Shown here one piece after another: positions 1 to 7,591 of a stretch of DNA of 64,000 nt. Location of the stretch: assembly GCF_003268775.1 (NCBI RefSeq), contig NZ_QLSU01000002.1:62001-126000 (forward strand), written 5' to 3'. How positions within the stretch are numbered: the first letter of the stretch is position 1; each line of letters begins with the position of its first letter. Source of the stretch: Paraburkholderia unamae. Its GTDB lineage: Bacteria; Pseudomonadota; Gammaproteobacteria; Burkholderiales; Burkholderiaceae. The position numbers and the translations under genes are program-made. Under the pieces are notes generated by a model, which did no database searches, was not told where the DNA came from, and saw nothing but the letters and a program-made list of their open reading frames with translations.

Positions 1-24
1 GAATGAGAGTTCGATCGGTTTCAT
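1..24 (-). CDS. metF: 5' end of a probable metF (5,10-methylenetetrahydrofolate reductase), partial
   Basis: Only the first eight codons lie in the window; they read MKPIELSF on the minus strand and stay open to the window edge. MetF proteins of Burkholderiales begin with a very similar peptide that leads into the first TIM-barrel strand. MetF reduces methylenetetrahydrofolate to methyltetrahydrofolate for methionine synthesis, which fits a position downstream of ahcY in the activated methyl cycle. No strong ribosome site is visible before the ATG. The identification rests on eight residues plus gene order, so it is tentative. Confidence 0.55.
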
Positions 25-55
25 GTTGATGAGGCCAGTGAGGCCTTTTCCGGCA

Positions 56-409
56 TCAGCCGAGGCTGCGGTTACCGAAGATCAGCGCCGAAAGCAGCCA
101 GGACACGATGCTGTACAGGATCGAGCCGAAGAAGGCCGACCAGAAGCCCGACACCTCGAAGCCCTTGAGGAGCGACGCCGCCAGCCAGAAACACAGCGCG
201 TTCACCACGAGGATGAAGAGGCCGAGCGTGAGGATCGTCACGGGCAGCGTGAGCACGATCAACAGCGGGCGCAGCACGGCGTTGATGAGGCCGAGCACGA
301 TCGCGACGATGAGCGCGGTGCCGAAGCTGCGAATGTGGATCGACGGAACGAGCCAGGTGATGATCAGGAGCGCGAGCGCGTTGATCAGCCAGGTCAGCAG
401 CACGGTCAT
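56..409 (-). CDS. Small integral membrane protein, 'phage holin family IV' type (PF04020-like)
   Basis: A 117-residue protein made almost entirely of four hydrophobic helices (roughly residues 5-25, 30-50, 57-78 and 90-112), with short polar turns such as NAVLRPL. The start at 409 is preferred over an in-frame ATG at 481 because AAGGAG lies just upstream and the extra 24 residues are polar and GC-biased. Families of this kind are called phage holins in databases, but here the gene sits alone between ahcY and metF with no lysis genes, so a housekeeping membrane role is more likely. Its actual function is not known. Confidence 0.8.
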   Translation of the reverse strand: MTVLLTWLINALALLIITWLVPSIHIRSFGTALIVAIVLGLINAVLRPLLIVLTLPVTILTLGLFILVVNALCFWLAASLLKGFEVSGFWSAFFGSILYSIVSWLLSALIFGNRSLG

Positions 410-567
410 AAGGACTCCTTTTGCGTCGTTGCTTTTGTGTCGCCAGGTGCCGGCGGCGGATGCCGCCCGCGGTCTCCGCATGGGGCGCGGGGATTAGGGG
501 CAGCATCCGCCTGACCGCTTAAAGCGGGCTTAAAACCGCAGCCCACTTTGTATCGCGATGTATCGCT

Positions 568-1989
568 TTAGTAGCGATAGTGGTTCGGCTTGAACGGACC
601 GTTCTTGTCGACGCCGATGTACGCAGCCTGGTCGTCGGACAGCACGGAGAGGTTCGCGCCGATGCGCGCGAGGTGCAGGCGCGCGACCTTCTCGTCCAGA
701 TGCTTCGGCAGCACGTACACCTTGTTCTCGTACTTCTGGCCTTCCACGAACAGTTCGATCTGCGCGAGCGTCTGGTTCGTGAACGAGTTCGACATCACGA
801 ACGACGGGTGGCCCGTGGCGCAGCCCAGGTTCACGAGGCGGCCTTCGGCCAGCAGGATCACGCGCTTGCCGTCCGGGAAGATGATGTGGTCGACTTGCGG
901 CTTGATGTTGTCCCACTGGTACTGGCGCGTGGAAGCGACGTCGATTTCCGAGTCGAAGTGGCCGATGTTGCAGACGATCGCGTTGTGGCGCATCGCCTTC
1001 ATGTGGTCATGGCCGATCACGTGGTAATTGCCCGTGGCCGTCACGAAGATGTCGGCCTTGTCGGCGGCATATTCCATCGTCACGACGCGGTAGCCTTCCA
1101 TCGCGGCTTGCAGCGCGCAGATCGGATCGATTTCCGTGACCCACACCGTGGCGCCCAGACCGCGCAGCGATTGCGCGCAGCCCTTGCCCACGTCGCCGTA
1201 ACCGGCCACGACAGCGATCTTGCCCGCGATCATGACGTCGGTCGCGCGCTTGATGCCGTCGACGAGCGACTCGCGGCAGCCGTACAGGTTGTCGAACTTC
1301 GACTTCGTGACCGAGTCGTTCACGTTGATGGCCGGGAACGGCAGACGGCCTTCCTTTTCCATCTGGTACAGGCGGTGCACGCCCGTCGTGGTTTCTTCGG
1401 TCACGCCCTTGATGTGCGCGAGGCGCTTCGAGTACCACGTCGGGTCGACGTCGAGGTGCGCGGCAATCGACTTGTACAGCGCGACTTCTTCTTCGTTCGT
1501 CGGCTTGGCGATGACCGAGCGGTCCTTTTCAGCCTTCGAGCCGAGGATCAGCAGGAGCGTGGCATCGCCGCCGTCGTCGAGAATCATGTTGGCGAACTCG
1601 CCGTTCGGCCATTCGAAAATACGGTGCGAGAACTCCCAGTATTCGTCGAGCGATTCGCCCTTGAACGCGAACACCGGCGTGCCGCCCGCAGCGATGGCGG
1701 CAGCAGCGTGGTCTTGCGTCGAGAAGATGTTGCACGAGGCCCAGCGCACGTCGGCGCCCAGTGCCGTGAGCGTTTCGATCAGCACGCCCGTCTGGATGGT
1801 CATGTGCAGCGAACCGGCGATGCGCGCGCCCTTGAGCGGCTGCTGCGCCTTGTATTCTTCGCGGGTTTGCACGAGGCCCGGCATTTCGGTCTCGGCAATG
1901 TCGAGTTCCTTGCGGCCCCAGGCTGCGAGCGACATGTCGGCGACGATGAAATCTTTGGCTTGATCTTGCGGAACTGCGGCGTTCATCAC
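568..1989 (-). CDS. ahcY: S-adenosylhomocysteine hydrolase (adenosylhomocysteinase)
   Basis: A 473-residue cytosolic enzyme that splits S-adenosylhomocysteine into adenosine and homocysteine, removing the product inhibitor of methyltransferases. The NAD-binding loop GYGDVGKG lies in the middle of the protein, preceded by the substrate-domain segment [16 protein letters not shown] whose Lys and Asp are catalytic in the family; the protein ends in the typical KPNHYRY. Length matches bacterial AhcY of the long type. The start carries two ATGs (MMNAAV) behind an AGGAGG-like site. A SAH riboswitch occupies the leader, so the gene should be switched on by its own substrate. The membrane gene and metF follow on the same strand. 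Confidence 0.97.
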   Translation of the reverse strand: MMNAAVPQDQAKDFIVADMSLAAWGRKELDIAETEMPGLVQTREEYKAQQPLKGARIAGSLHMTIQTGVLIETLTALGADVRWASCNIFSTQDHAAAAIAAGGTPVFAFKGESLDEYWEFSHRIFEWPNGEFANMILDDGGDATLLLILGSKAEKDRSVIAKPTNEEEVALYKSIAAHLDVDPTWYSKRLAHIKGVTEETTTGVHRLYQMEKEGRLPFPAINVNDSVTKSKFDNLYGCRESLVDGIKRATDVMIAGKIAVVAGYGDVGKGCAQSLRGLGATVWVTEIDPICALQAAMEGYRVVTMEYAADKADIFVTATGNYHVIGHDHMKAMRHNAIVCNIGHFDSEIDVASTRQYQWDNIKPQVDHIIFPDGKRVILLAEGRLVNLGCATGHPSFVMSNSFTNQTLAQIELFVEGQKYENKVYVLPKHLDEKVARLHLARIGANLSVLSDDQAAYIGVDKNGPFKPNHYRY

Positions 1990-2024
1990 GCCCTCCTTTC
2001 TAAAAGTGACTAGAAATTAAAGAC

Positions 2025-2123
2025 GTGAGCGCCGTTTCAGTGCGGCGGATTCAGGGAATCCGCCGTATTGAGCGCCTTCGAGCCTGGCGGATTACAGAAA
2101 ACCCGTCGCAACGCTCCTCGAAG
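2025..2123 (-). ncRNA. SAH riboswitch in the ahcY leader
   Basis: Reading the minus strand, the leader starts with CUUCGAGGAGCGUUGCGAC, continues to CCAGGCUCGAAG and ends in AACGGCGCUCAC. These are the conserved blocks of the SAH-binding aptamer known upstream of ahcY in beta-proteobacteria. P1 pairs CUUCGAG (2117-2123) with CUCGAAG (2076-2082). The GAGCG block (2112-2116) can form the pseudoknot with the terminal GGCGCUCAC (2025-2033). A 9-bp hairpin (2043-2051 with 2057-2065) sits between P1 and the pseudoknot strand, as in aptamers with the optional extra stem. Family members turn expression on when SAH binds. Confidence 0.92.
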
Positions 2124-2133
2124 ACGAGGCGTG

Positions 2134-2142
2134 ATTGTAGCA
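2134..2142 (-). promoter_or_regulatory. Extended -10 promoter of ahcY
   Basis: The minus strand reads TGCTACAAT, an extended -10 (TG-N-TACAAT). Transcription would start near 2127, a few bases before the first stem of the riboswitch, so position and aptamer boundary agree. No good -35 hexamer is visible at 17 bp, which is usual for extended -10 promoters. Confidence 0.55.
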
Positions 2143-2231
2143 AATCGGGATGGCGGCTGCGCGACGAGATGGGTGCGGCGATTTGCGGCTCAATCGGTGC
2201 CGCAACCGGTGCCGCCCTCGCTCGTGCCTCA

Positions 2232-2999
2232 TCAGGCCGCGTGCCTCACGCTGAGTCCGCGCGTCTGCTGCACGCTCGCCATCGCCGCGGCGAGAAAGGC
2301 CCGCGATGCGCGCAGCGTCTCGTCCTGCGTGGCCGCCGGCACGTCGCTCAGGCCGAGCTGGATGCTCAGATAGTGTTCCGCGTAGGTGCCCGCCTGGTAG
2401 TGCAGGCGCACCCGCTTCGCGTCGATCAGGCGGCGCTGTCCGAATGCCTCATGGAGCGCCCACGCAAGCGCGCCGTCTTCACCGCCATAGCGGCGAAAGG
2501 TTTCGTCCATGGGAAAGCCGCCGAGCGCGAGAAAGGCGCCGCGCCGGATCACGAGACTGCTCGGCACGGTGTTGCTGAGCGCTTCGGTATGCCTGGCGAA
2601 ATCGGGGTGCGTGGTGAACCGCTCCGGGAAGCCGTCGTAATCGACATCGAGGCGAATCGCCGCTTCGTGCGGATGCTGCACCAGATGCGCGTGAGCGGCG
2701 GCCAGCGCCCCCGGCAGGTATTCGTCGCGGACTTCGAGGAATGCGAGGTACGGCGTGGTGGCCTGCAACGCGCCCCAGTTGCGCGCGCGGGCCGCGCCGC
2801 CGGTGCCGGGCATCTGTACGAGCCGCACGCGCGGTTCGCGCATCGCGTAGATGCGTGCGATGTTGGCGGAGGCGTCGGTCGAGCCGTCGTCGACGACGAG
2901 AATGCGTTCGGCTTCGCCCTGCGCGATCGCGCTGTCGAGCGCGCGGGCAAGCGTGGTCGCGCCGTTGTGGCACGCGACGATGATGGTGATGGGTTGCAT
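2232..2999 (-). CDS. Glycosyltransferase family 2 protein
   Basis: A 255-residue GT-A fold enzyme. The first strand ITIIVACHNGATTLARALDSAI and the nucleotide-binding segment ILVVDDGSTDAS are typical of GT2; RARNWG follows at the usual place. The metal-binding DxD is represented by LDVDYDG near the middle, and YGGEDGALAW later resembles the catalytic ED motif. It would transfer a sugar from a nucleotide donor to an unknown acceptor at the inner face of the membrane. No membrane helix is present and no polysaccharide genes are adjacent, so the substrate cannot be predicted. It ends just beyond the ahcY promoter on the same strand. Confidence 0.85.
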   Translation of the reverse strand: MQPITIIVACHNGATTLARALDSAIAQGEAERILVVDDGSTDASANIARIYAMREPRVRLVQMPGTGGAARARNWGALQATTPYLAFLEVRDEYLPGALAAAHAHLVQHPHEAAIRLDVDYDGFPERFTTHPDFARHTEALSNTVPSSLVIRRGAFLALGGFPMDETFRRYGGEDGALAWALHEAFGQRRLIDAKRVRLHYQAGTYAEHYLSIQLGLSDVPAATQDETLRASRAFLAAAMASVQQTRGLSVRHAA

Positions 3000-3138
3000 G
3001 AAACGAGGTGATGGTGACCGGAAACGCGCAAGCCGCTATCCCAGCGGCTTACGCGACAATGCGGCGAATCCTACCCGCGTCGGAAAAAAGCCCATCCCGA
3101 TAAAGTCCGGGCGCGGCCACGCCACGCGCCCGTCCCGG

Positions 3139-3861
3139 TCAAATCGGCAAGAACCCCAGCGCGGGCGCGAGCAGCACCATCACCACGCCCGCGATCATCA
3201 TCGTGAGGCTCGCGACCACGCCTTCTTCGCTGCCCAGTTCGCGCGCCTTCGCCGTGCCCACGCCGTGGGCCGCCGCGCCAAAGAGCGCGCCGCGCGCAAG
3301 CCGCGTGCGCAGCGGCACGAGGCCGAGCACCAGTTCGCCGAACAGCATGCCGCACACGCCCGTGGCGATCACGAACAGCGCGGTGAGGTCGCGCGGCGCG
3401 TGGATCTTGTCGGACACGGCGAGCGCGAACGGCGTGGAGATCGAGCGCGTCATCAGGCTGCGCTGGAGTTCGGGCGAGAGATGCAGCAGCTTGGCAAGCG
3501 CGAGCGAGCCGCCCACCGCCACGACGATGCCCACCGTCACGCCCACGGCGAGCGAGATCCAGTGGCGCTTGAGCAGGTCGCGGTATTCGTAGATCGGCAC
3601 CGCGAAGGCCACCGTGGCCGGGCCGAGCAGCCACATGAGCCAGCGCGTGTCCTGGAAGTAGACGGGATACGGAATATGGAGCGCGAGCACGAGCACGCCG
3701 AGCACCACCGGCACCGCGACGAGCGGCGTAAGCCAGGGCGAGCGATAACGCGCATAGAGCGCCTTCGCGGCGAAATAGAGCGCGACCGTGAGGATAAAGC
3801 AGCCGGCGGCGATGAGCCGCGCCGCGTCGTCGGCGAACAGGGACGAATAGAACGCGTTCAT
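3139..3861 (-). CDS. LrgB/CidB family membrane protein
   Basis: A 240-residue polytopic protein with about six or seven hydrophobic helices. Typical LrgB segments are visible: LGPATVAFAVPIYEY near residue 85, TRSISTPFALAVS near 145 (the conserved SxTTPxA-like region), and AAHGVGTAKA near 205. It is paired with the LrgA-like gene 39 bp upstream. LrgAB/CidAB proteins act as holin/antiholin-like membrane components in cell death and overflow metabolism; some family members transport pyruvate or glycolate. Which role holds here is not decided by the sequence. The pair is likely regulated by the divergent LysR protein. Confidence 0.9.
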   Translation of the reverse strand: MNAFYSSLFADDAARLIAAGCFILTVALYFAAKALYARYRSPWLTPLVAVPVVLGVLVLALHIPYPVYFQDTRWLMWLLGPATVAFAVPIYEYRDLLKRHWISLAVGVTVGIVVAVGGSLALAKLLHLSPELQRSLMTRSISTPFALAVSDKIHAPRDLTALFVIATGVCGMLFGELVLGLVPLRTRLARGALFGAAAHGVGTAKARELGSEEGVVASLTMMIAGVVMVLLAPALGFLPI

Positions 3862-3900
3862 GACGCCATCACCCTCACTCTCGATTCAGAACGTTGGACC

Positions 3901-4380
3901 TCAGGCCCGCGCCAGATGGCGCGTATGACGCACGCGGCGCAGCGCGAGACGCCGCTCCAGCCGCGCGGCCTGTTCGACGGCGAACGCCACGGCCACCATC
4001 ACCATGAGCGTGCCGCCCACCACCACGAGCGCGAGACGCCAGCCGTCGGCGCGAAAGAGGCCGCCGTACTTCACGGCCGCCACGGCGGCCGGAATGAAGA
4101 ACAGCAGCATGTCCGAGAGCAGCCAGTCGGCGCCGGCCTTCACCCAGCGCGGCGTGACGCCGCCGCAAAAGAGCAGCGCGAGCAGCAAAACGAGGCCGAC
4201 CACGCCGCCGGGCACCGGCAGGTGCGCGAGACGCGTGAGCATGTCGGCGACATACCAGAGCCCCGCGAGCAACGCCGACTGCACCGCGATACGGCCGATG
4301 CGGCGGCTCACGGCCGCCATCCCGCCCGTGCCGGGCGCGGCGCTTTCGGAGACTGTTGCGGACGTGTTCGGCGCAGTCAT
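3901..4380 (-). CDS. LrgA/CidA family membrane protein
   Basis: A 159-residue protein with a polar N-terminal tail of about 25 residues, then four hydrophobic helices. The stretch LAHLPVPGGVVGLVLLLALL contains the PxPGxVxGLxLL signature of CidA/LrgA proteins, and DMLLFFIPAAVAAVKY matches the third helix region. The C-terminus is arginine-rich. It is the first gene of the lrgA-lrgB pair and is transcribed away from the LysR regulator. The partner downstream supports a holin-like or metabolite-export role at the inner membrane. Confidence 0.9.
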   Translation of the reverse strand: MTAPNTSATVSESAAPGTGGMAAVSRRIGRIAVQSALLAGLWYVADMLTRLAHLPVPGGVVGLVLLLALLFCGGVTPRWVKAGADWLLSDMLLFFIPAAVAAVKYGGLFRADGWRLALVVVGGTLMVMVAVAFAVEQAARLERRLALRRVRHTRHLARA

Positions 4381-4462
4381 GGCAAACCCTAAGTGACACT
4401 GGAGTGGAAGTCAGTATAGGGTGCAGCGCAGCATAAACATAATGACTTAGGATCATTTTGCT

Positions 4463-4479
4463 CATTCCATATTGGAATG
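4463..4479. promoter_or_regulatory. Palindromic LysR-type operator between lrgA and its regulator
   Basis: A perfect 17-bp inverted repeat, CATTCCA-TAT-TGGAATG, fits the T-N11-A rule for LysR-family sites. It lies 56 bp before the regulator's start codon and 83 bp before lrgA. A second imperfect repeat (AATGA...TCATT, 4441-4457) flanks it, so the divergent region may hold both a recognition and an activation site. Confidence 0.6.
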
Positions 4480-4534
4480 CACCAGCCTGGCGTCCCGTTT
4501 AGGGTTTTTTCTGCACACTTCTGGAGTCCCGATC

Positions 4535-5482
4535 GTGGAACTGCGCGCGCTTCGCTATTTCATCGAGGTGGTGCGGCAACAAAGCTTCACCGCCGCGGCC
4601 GAGAAACTGCACGTCACGCAGCCGACCATCAGCAAGATGGTGAAGGCGCTCGAAGACGAAACCGGCACGCAGTTGCTCCTGCGCGACGCGCGCCAGATGG
4701 TGCTCACCGACGCGGGCCGCATCGTCTATCAGCGCGGCCAGGACGTGCTGGCCGCGCAGGCGCAGTTGCAGGCCGAACTCGCGGATCTCGGCACGCTCGG
4801 GCGCGGCGAGCTCACCATCGGCATCCCGCCGATGGGCGGCTCGCTTTTCACGCCCGCCATCGCGACCTTCCGGCAGCGCTATCCGAAGATCGAGCTCAAG
4901 CTTTTCGAGCAGGGTTCGCGCGCAATCGAGGCCGCGCTGATCTCGGGCGAGCTGGAGCTGGGCGGCGTGCTGCTGCCCGTGGACCCGGCGCTCATCGACG
5001 TTCTGCCGATCGCGCACGAGCTGCTGTGGCTCGTCGCGCGGCGCGGCTCGCGCTGGGACAACAAGCTGGCCGTGCCGCTTGCGGAGCTGGCCGCCGAGCC
5101 GTTCGTGTTCTACGGCGAAAGCCTCGCGCTCAATGACGTCGTGCTGAACGCCTGCCGCACGGCCGGCTTCGTGCCGCAGGTGGTGGGGCGCAGCGGCCAC
5201 TGGGATCTGATGGCCGCGCTCGTGCTCGCGGGCGTGGGCATTGCGCTCCTGCCCGCGCCGTACGTGCGCCGCCTCGACGCCGAGCGTTTCACCTGCCTGC
5301 CCGTGAGCGAGCCGCAAATCACCTGGGACATGGCGATTGGCTGGAAGCGCAGCGGCTATCTCTCTCACGCGGCGCGCGCGTGGCTCGACGTCGCGCGTGC
5401 AGAGTATGGCAAGCCGTTCACGTTTCTCGATGACTTCGTGCACCCGCCGGGGCTGGAAAAGCGGCCGGGGCAAGCGTCCTGA
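4535..5482 (+). CDS. LysR-family transcriptional regulator, CidR-like
   Basis: A 315-residue regulator. The N-terminal winged helix-turn-helix is clear: ELRALRYFIEVVRQQSFTAAAEKLHVTQPTISKMVKALE, followed by the linker helix and a periplasmic-binding-like effector domain (GELTIGIPPMGG onward). I choose the GTG at 4535 because GGAG lies 8 bp upstream and the protein then starts in the normal way with VELRALRYF; the ATG at 4472 would add 21 unusual residues and lie inside the operator. It is divergent from lrgA/lrgB, the usual arrangement for the activator of these genes. The effector is unknown. Confidence 0.88.
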   Translation: MELRALRYFIEVVRQQSFTAAAEKLHVTQPTISKMVKALEDETGTQLLLRDARQMVLTDAGRIVYQRGQDVLAAQAQLQAELADLGTLGRGELTIGIPPMGGSLFTPAIATFRQRYPKIELKLFEQGSRAIEAALISGELELGGVLLPVDPALIDVLPIAHELLWLVARRGSRWDNKLAVPLAELAAEPFVFYGESLALNDVVLNACRTAGFVPQVVGRSGHWDLMAALVLAGVGIALLPAPYVRRLDAERFTCLPVSEPQITWDMAIGWKRSGYLSHAARAWLDVARAEYGKPFTFLDDFVHPPGLEKRPGQAS

Positions 5483-5500
5483 AGCGGGACAGCGCAAAAC

Positions 5501-5531
5501 AAAAAGCCGCCCGGCTCGCGCCGGACGGCTT
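5501..5531. terminator. Bidirectional intrinsic terminator between convergent genes
   Basis: A 10-bp stem with one mismatch (5506-5515 with 5520-5529) and a TCGC loop. On the minus strand it is followed by TTTTTGTTTTG, so it mainly ends transcripts of the DUF937-OmpA gene; on the plus strand the tail is weak. It lies between two convergent stop codons. Confidence 0.75.
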
Positions 5532-5572
5532 CCTGCATCACTGCCGCATGACTGCCGCATCACACCGCGCCC

Positions 5573-7357
5573 TTACTGCTTCGCGATGAACTCGATACGG
5601 CGGTTGTGGAAGCGGCCGCTTTCCGTGTCGTTGCTTTCCACCGGATTGACGTCGCCGTAGCCTTGCGCCGTGAGCCGGCTGAGCGGCACGCCCTGCGACG
5701 CCAGGTAAGTGCGCACCGCGAGCGCGCGCTGCTTCGAAAGCGCGAGGTTCGCCGCCTTGTCGCCCACGTTGTCCGAGTAGCCCGCCACTTCGAGCGAGAC
5801 CGGCTGGCCGCGCTTCGAGCACGCGATGAGCGCCCGCGCCGACTGGCGCAGATCGTCGGCAGCGGAGGCCGGCACGATCGAGCTGCCCGTCTTGAAGTTC
5901 ACCACTTGCAGGTTGAGTACCTTCGCCACATCGGCGCCCGCGCACGAAGCGTCGGTGGCGAACAGGCCCTTCACCGCGTCGCGGAACGACTGCGTGGCGT
6001 CGGCCACGGCCTTCTGCACGTTGAACACGCCGATGTCGAAGCCCGAGCCGAACAACGCCTTGAGCTTGTCGAGCCAGCCTGCCTTCGCGTCGGCGGCCGC
6101 GCCGCTCAGTTCGACGTGCGTGCCGTCGATCTTCACTTCCGCGCCGGGCAGCGCCATCAGCGGCAGCAGGCCGTCGAGGTGCGCGAGCCATTCGGCGGGC
6201 TTCGTCGCCGCGTCGACGTTCACGTTGGCCGTGAACTTGCCTGCGCCGAACTTTTTCGTGAGCGCGTCCATGAGTTGCTGCTTCTCGGCTTCCGTGCCCA
6301 CCGTCGCGGTGATCGTCGGCACGCCGGATTTGTCGACCGTGAACGAGAGGTGCGAGTCCTGGGTCGGCGCCGGTGCGGCGTCGCTCGCAGCCACGGCGGC
6401 CACCGCGCCCGAAGCGACCGTGCCCGAGGCCGCGACCGCAGCGGAAGCACTGTCAGCTTGCGAAGCGGCTTGAGCTGCCGATTGCGCCGCTGCATCGGAA
6501 GCCGCGTCGGACGCCGCAACCGCCGCCGGCGGCGCGCTTGCCGCCGCCGGCGGCGCGCTTGCCGCCGCTTCCGGAGCGGCTTGCTCGTCGTGCTGGCACG
6601 AACGCAGCGCGAAGAACGCGATGATCAGCGCAAGCGCGGCGAGCAGCCACCACAGCCAGTGATGACGGCGCTTTTCCTCGACGATGGGCGGCGTGGACAT
6701 GCCAACGGTTTGCGGCGGCACCGAAGCGGGCACCGGACGCACCACCGGCTGCGGATGATCGAGATGCGCGGAAACATCCTTCAGGCGGCTCAGGATCGAG
6801 CCCGCGAAGGCGGCGGCGCTGCCGAGGCCCACGGCGCCCGCGAGACGGTCGGTGAGGCTCGCGTTGACCGACGACAGTTGATGACCGAGCAGCGTCGGCA
6901 GTTGCCCGACGAAGCCCTGGGAAGCCGTGAAGTGGTGCTTCAGAATCCCCATCATCGCCGCGCCCACCACGCCGGCCAGCGAAAAGGCCGTGGATTGCGG
7001 CGTGCCCGTTTGCGCCGCGACGGCGTCGGAAAGGGCGCCGACATTCGCGCCCGTCGCCTTCTGCACGAGTTCGCGGCCGGTGGCTTCGAGCTGGCTCAGG
7101 CCCGCCGTGCTCGTGAGCAGGTCGGGCAACTGCTTGCCGATCTGCGCATTGACCTCGGGCGACATGATCGTGGAGAACAGGCTGCGCGCACCCTCGGGCG
7201 TCGTGCCGCGATGCATGATGGCGGCCATGATCGCCGGCGCCACGGCACCCGAGATCTTGCGCGTGAGTTCGGGCGTGAGCCCGTAGCGCGCGCCGAGCGA
7301 TTTGACGACCTGCTCGCTCAAAACGGTTTCCAGCAGATGAAAGACATTGATGCTCAT
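5573..7357 (-). CDS. DUF937 domain protein fused to a C-terminal OmpA-like peptidoglycan-binding domain
   Basis: A 594-residue protein. Residues 1-190 are a helical DUF937 domain (MSINVFHLLETVLSEQVV, then VAPAIMAAIMHRG). A single hydrophobic helix (WLWWLLAALALIIAFFAL) near residue 240 would anchor it in the inner membrane, followed by an Ala/Pro/Ser linker that includes an exact 21-bp tandem duplication. The middle region resembles BON-like repeats (LSFTVDKSGVPTITATVG). The last 110 residues are OmpA_C, with VAGYSDNVGDKAANLALSKQRALAVRTYL and an ending NRRIEF. The start at 7357 has GGAGGG 9 bp upstream. It probably tethers the membrane to the cell wall; its job is otherwise unknown. Confidence 0.85.
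   Translation of the reverse strand: MSINVFHLLETVLSEQVVKSLGARYGLTPELTRKISGAVAPAIMAAIMHRGTTPEGARSLFSTIMSPEVNAQIGKQLPDLLTSTAGLSQLEATGRELVQKATGANVGALSDAVAAQTGTPQSTAFSLAGVVGAAMMGILKHHFTASQGFVGQLPTLLGHQLSSVNASLTDRLAGAVGLGSAAAFAGSILSRLKDVSAHLDHPQPVVRPVPASVPPQTVGMSTPPIVEEKRRHHWLWWLLAALALIIAFFALRSCQHDEQAAPEAAASAPPAAASAPPAAVAASDAASDAAAQSAAQAASQADSASAAVAASGTVASGAVAAVAASDAAPAPTQDSHLSFTVDKSGVPTITATVGTEAEKQQLMDALTKKFGAGKFTANVNVDAATKPAEWLAHLDGLLPLMALPGAEVKIDGTHVELSGAAADAKAGWLDKLKALFGSGFDIGVFNVQKAVADATQSFRDAVKGLFATDASCAGADVAKVLNLQVVNFKTGSSIVPASAADDLRQSARALIACSKRGQPVSLEVAGYSDNVGDKAANLALSKQRALAVRTYLASQGVPLSRLTAQGYGDVNPVESNDTESGRFHNRRIEFIAKQ
6521..6562. repeat. Exact 2 x 21-bp tandem repeat in the DUF937-OmpA linker
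   Basis: Two identical 21-bp units (6521-6541 and 6542-6562) encode a repeated Ala/Pro/Ser heptapeptide. Exact identity suggests recent slippage, so length may vary between strains without changing the frame. Confidence 0.9.
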
Positions 7358-7591
7358 CGAGGCGGACCCTCCAGTTCGCGGACGCGCCACCTGACACGCC
7401 CAAATGCGAGCGCGATTATAGGGAGTGCGAAATCTCGAAATTGCGCGTAACCGGCGGACCGAACATTCTTTGACGAAAAACCTATAAAACTCGGATTATT
7501 CGCGGCGTTCGAGTGGAAACGAGGCGACAGTGCGCCACGTTTCGCAACCTGCGATGAGTCAGCGAAAAGCAAGAAACAACGAAGTAGCGCG

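Noticed and set aside
56..409. Phage remnant, from the 'holin family' name
   Set aside because: No integrase, lysis or structural phage genes are nearby, and the gene sits in a methyl-cycle unit.
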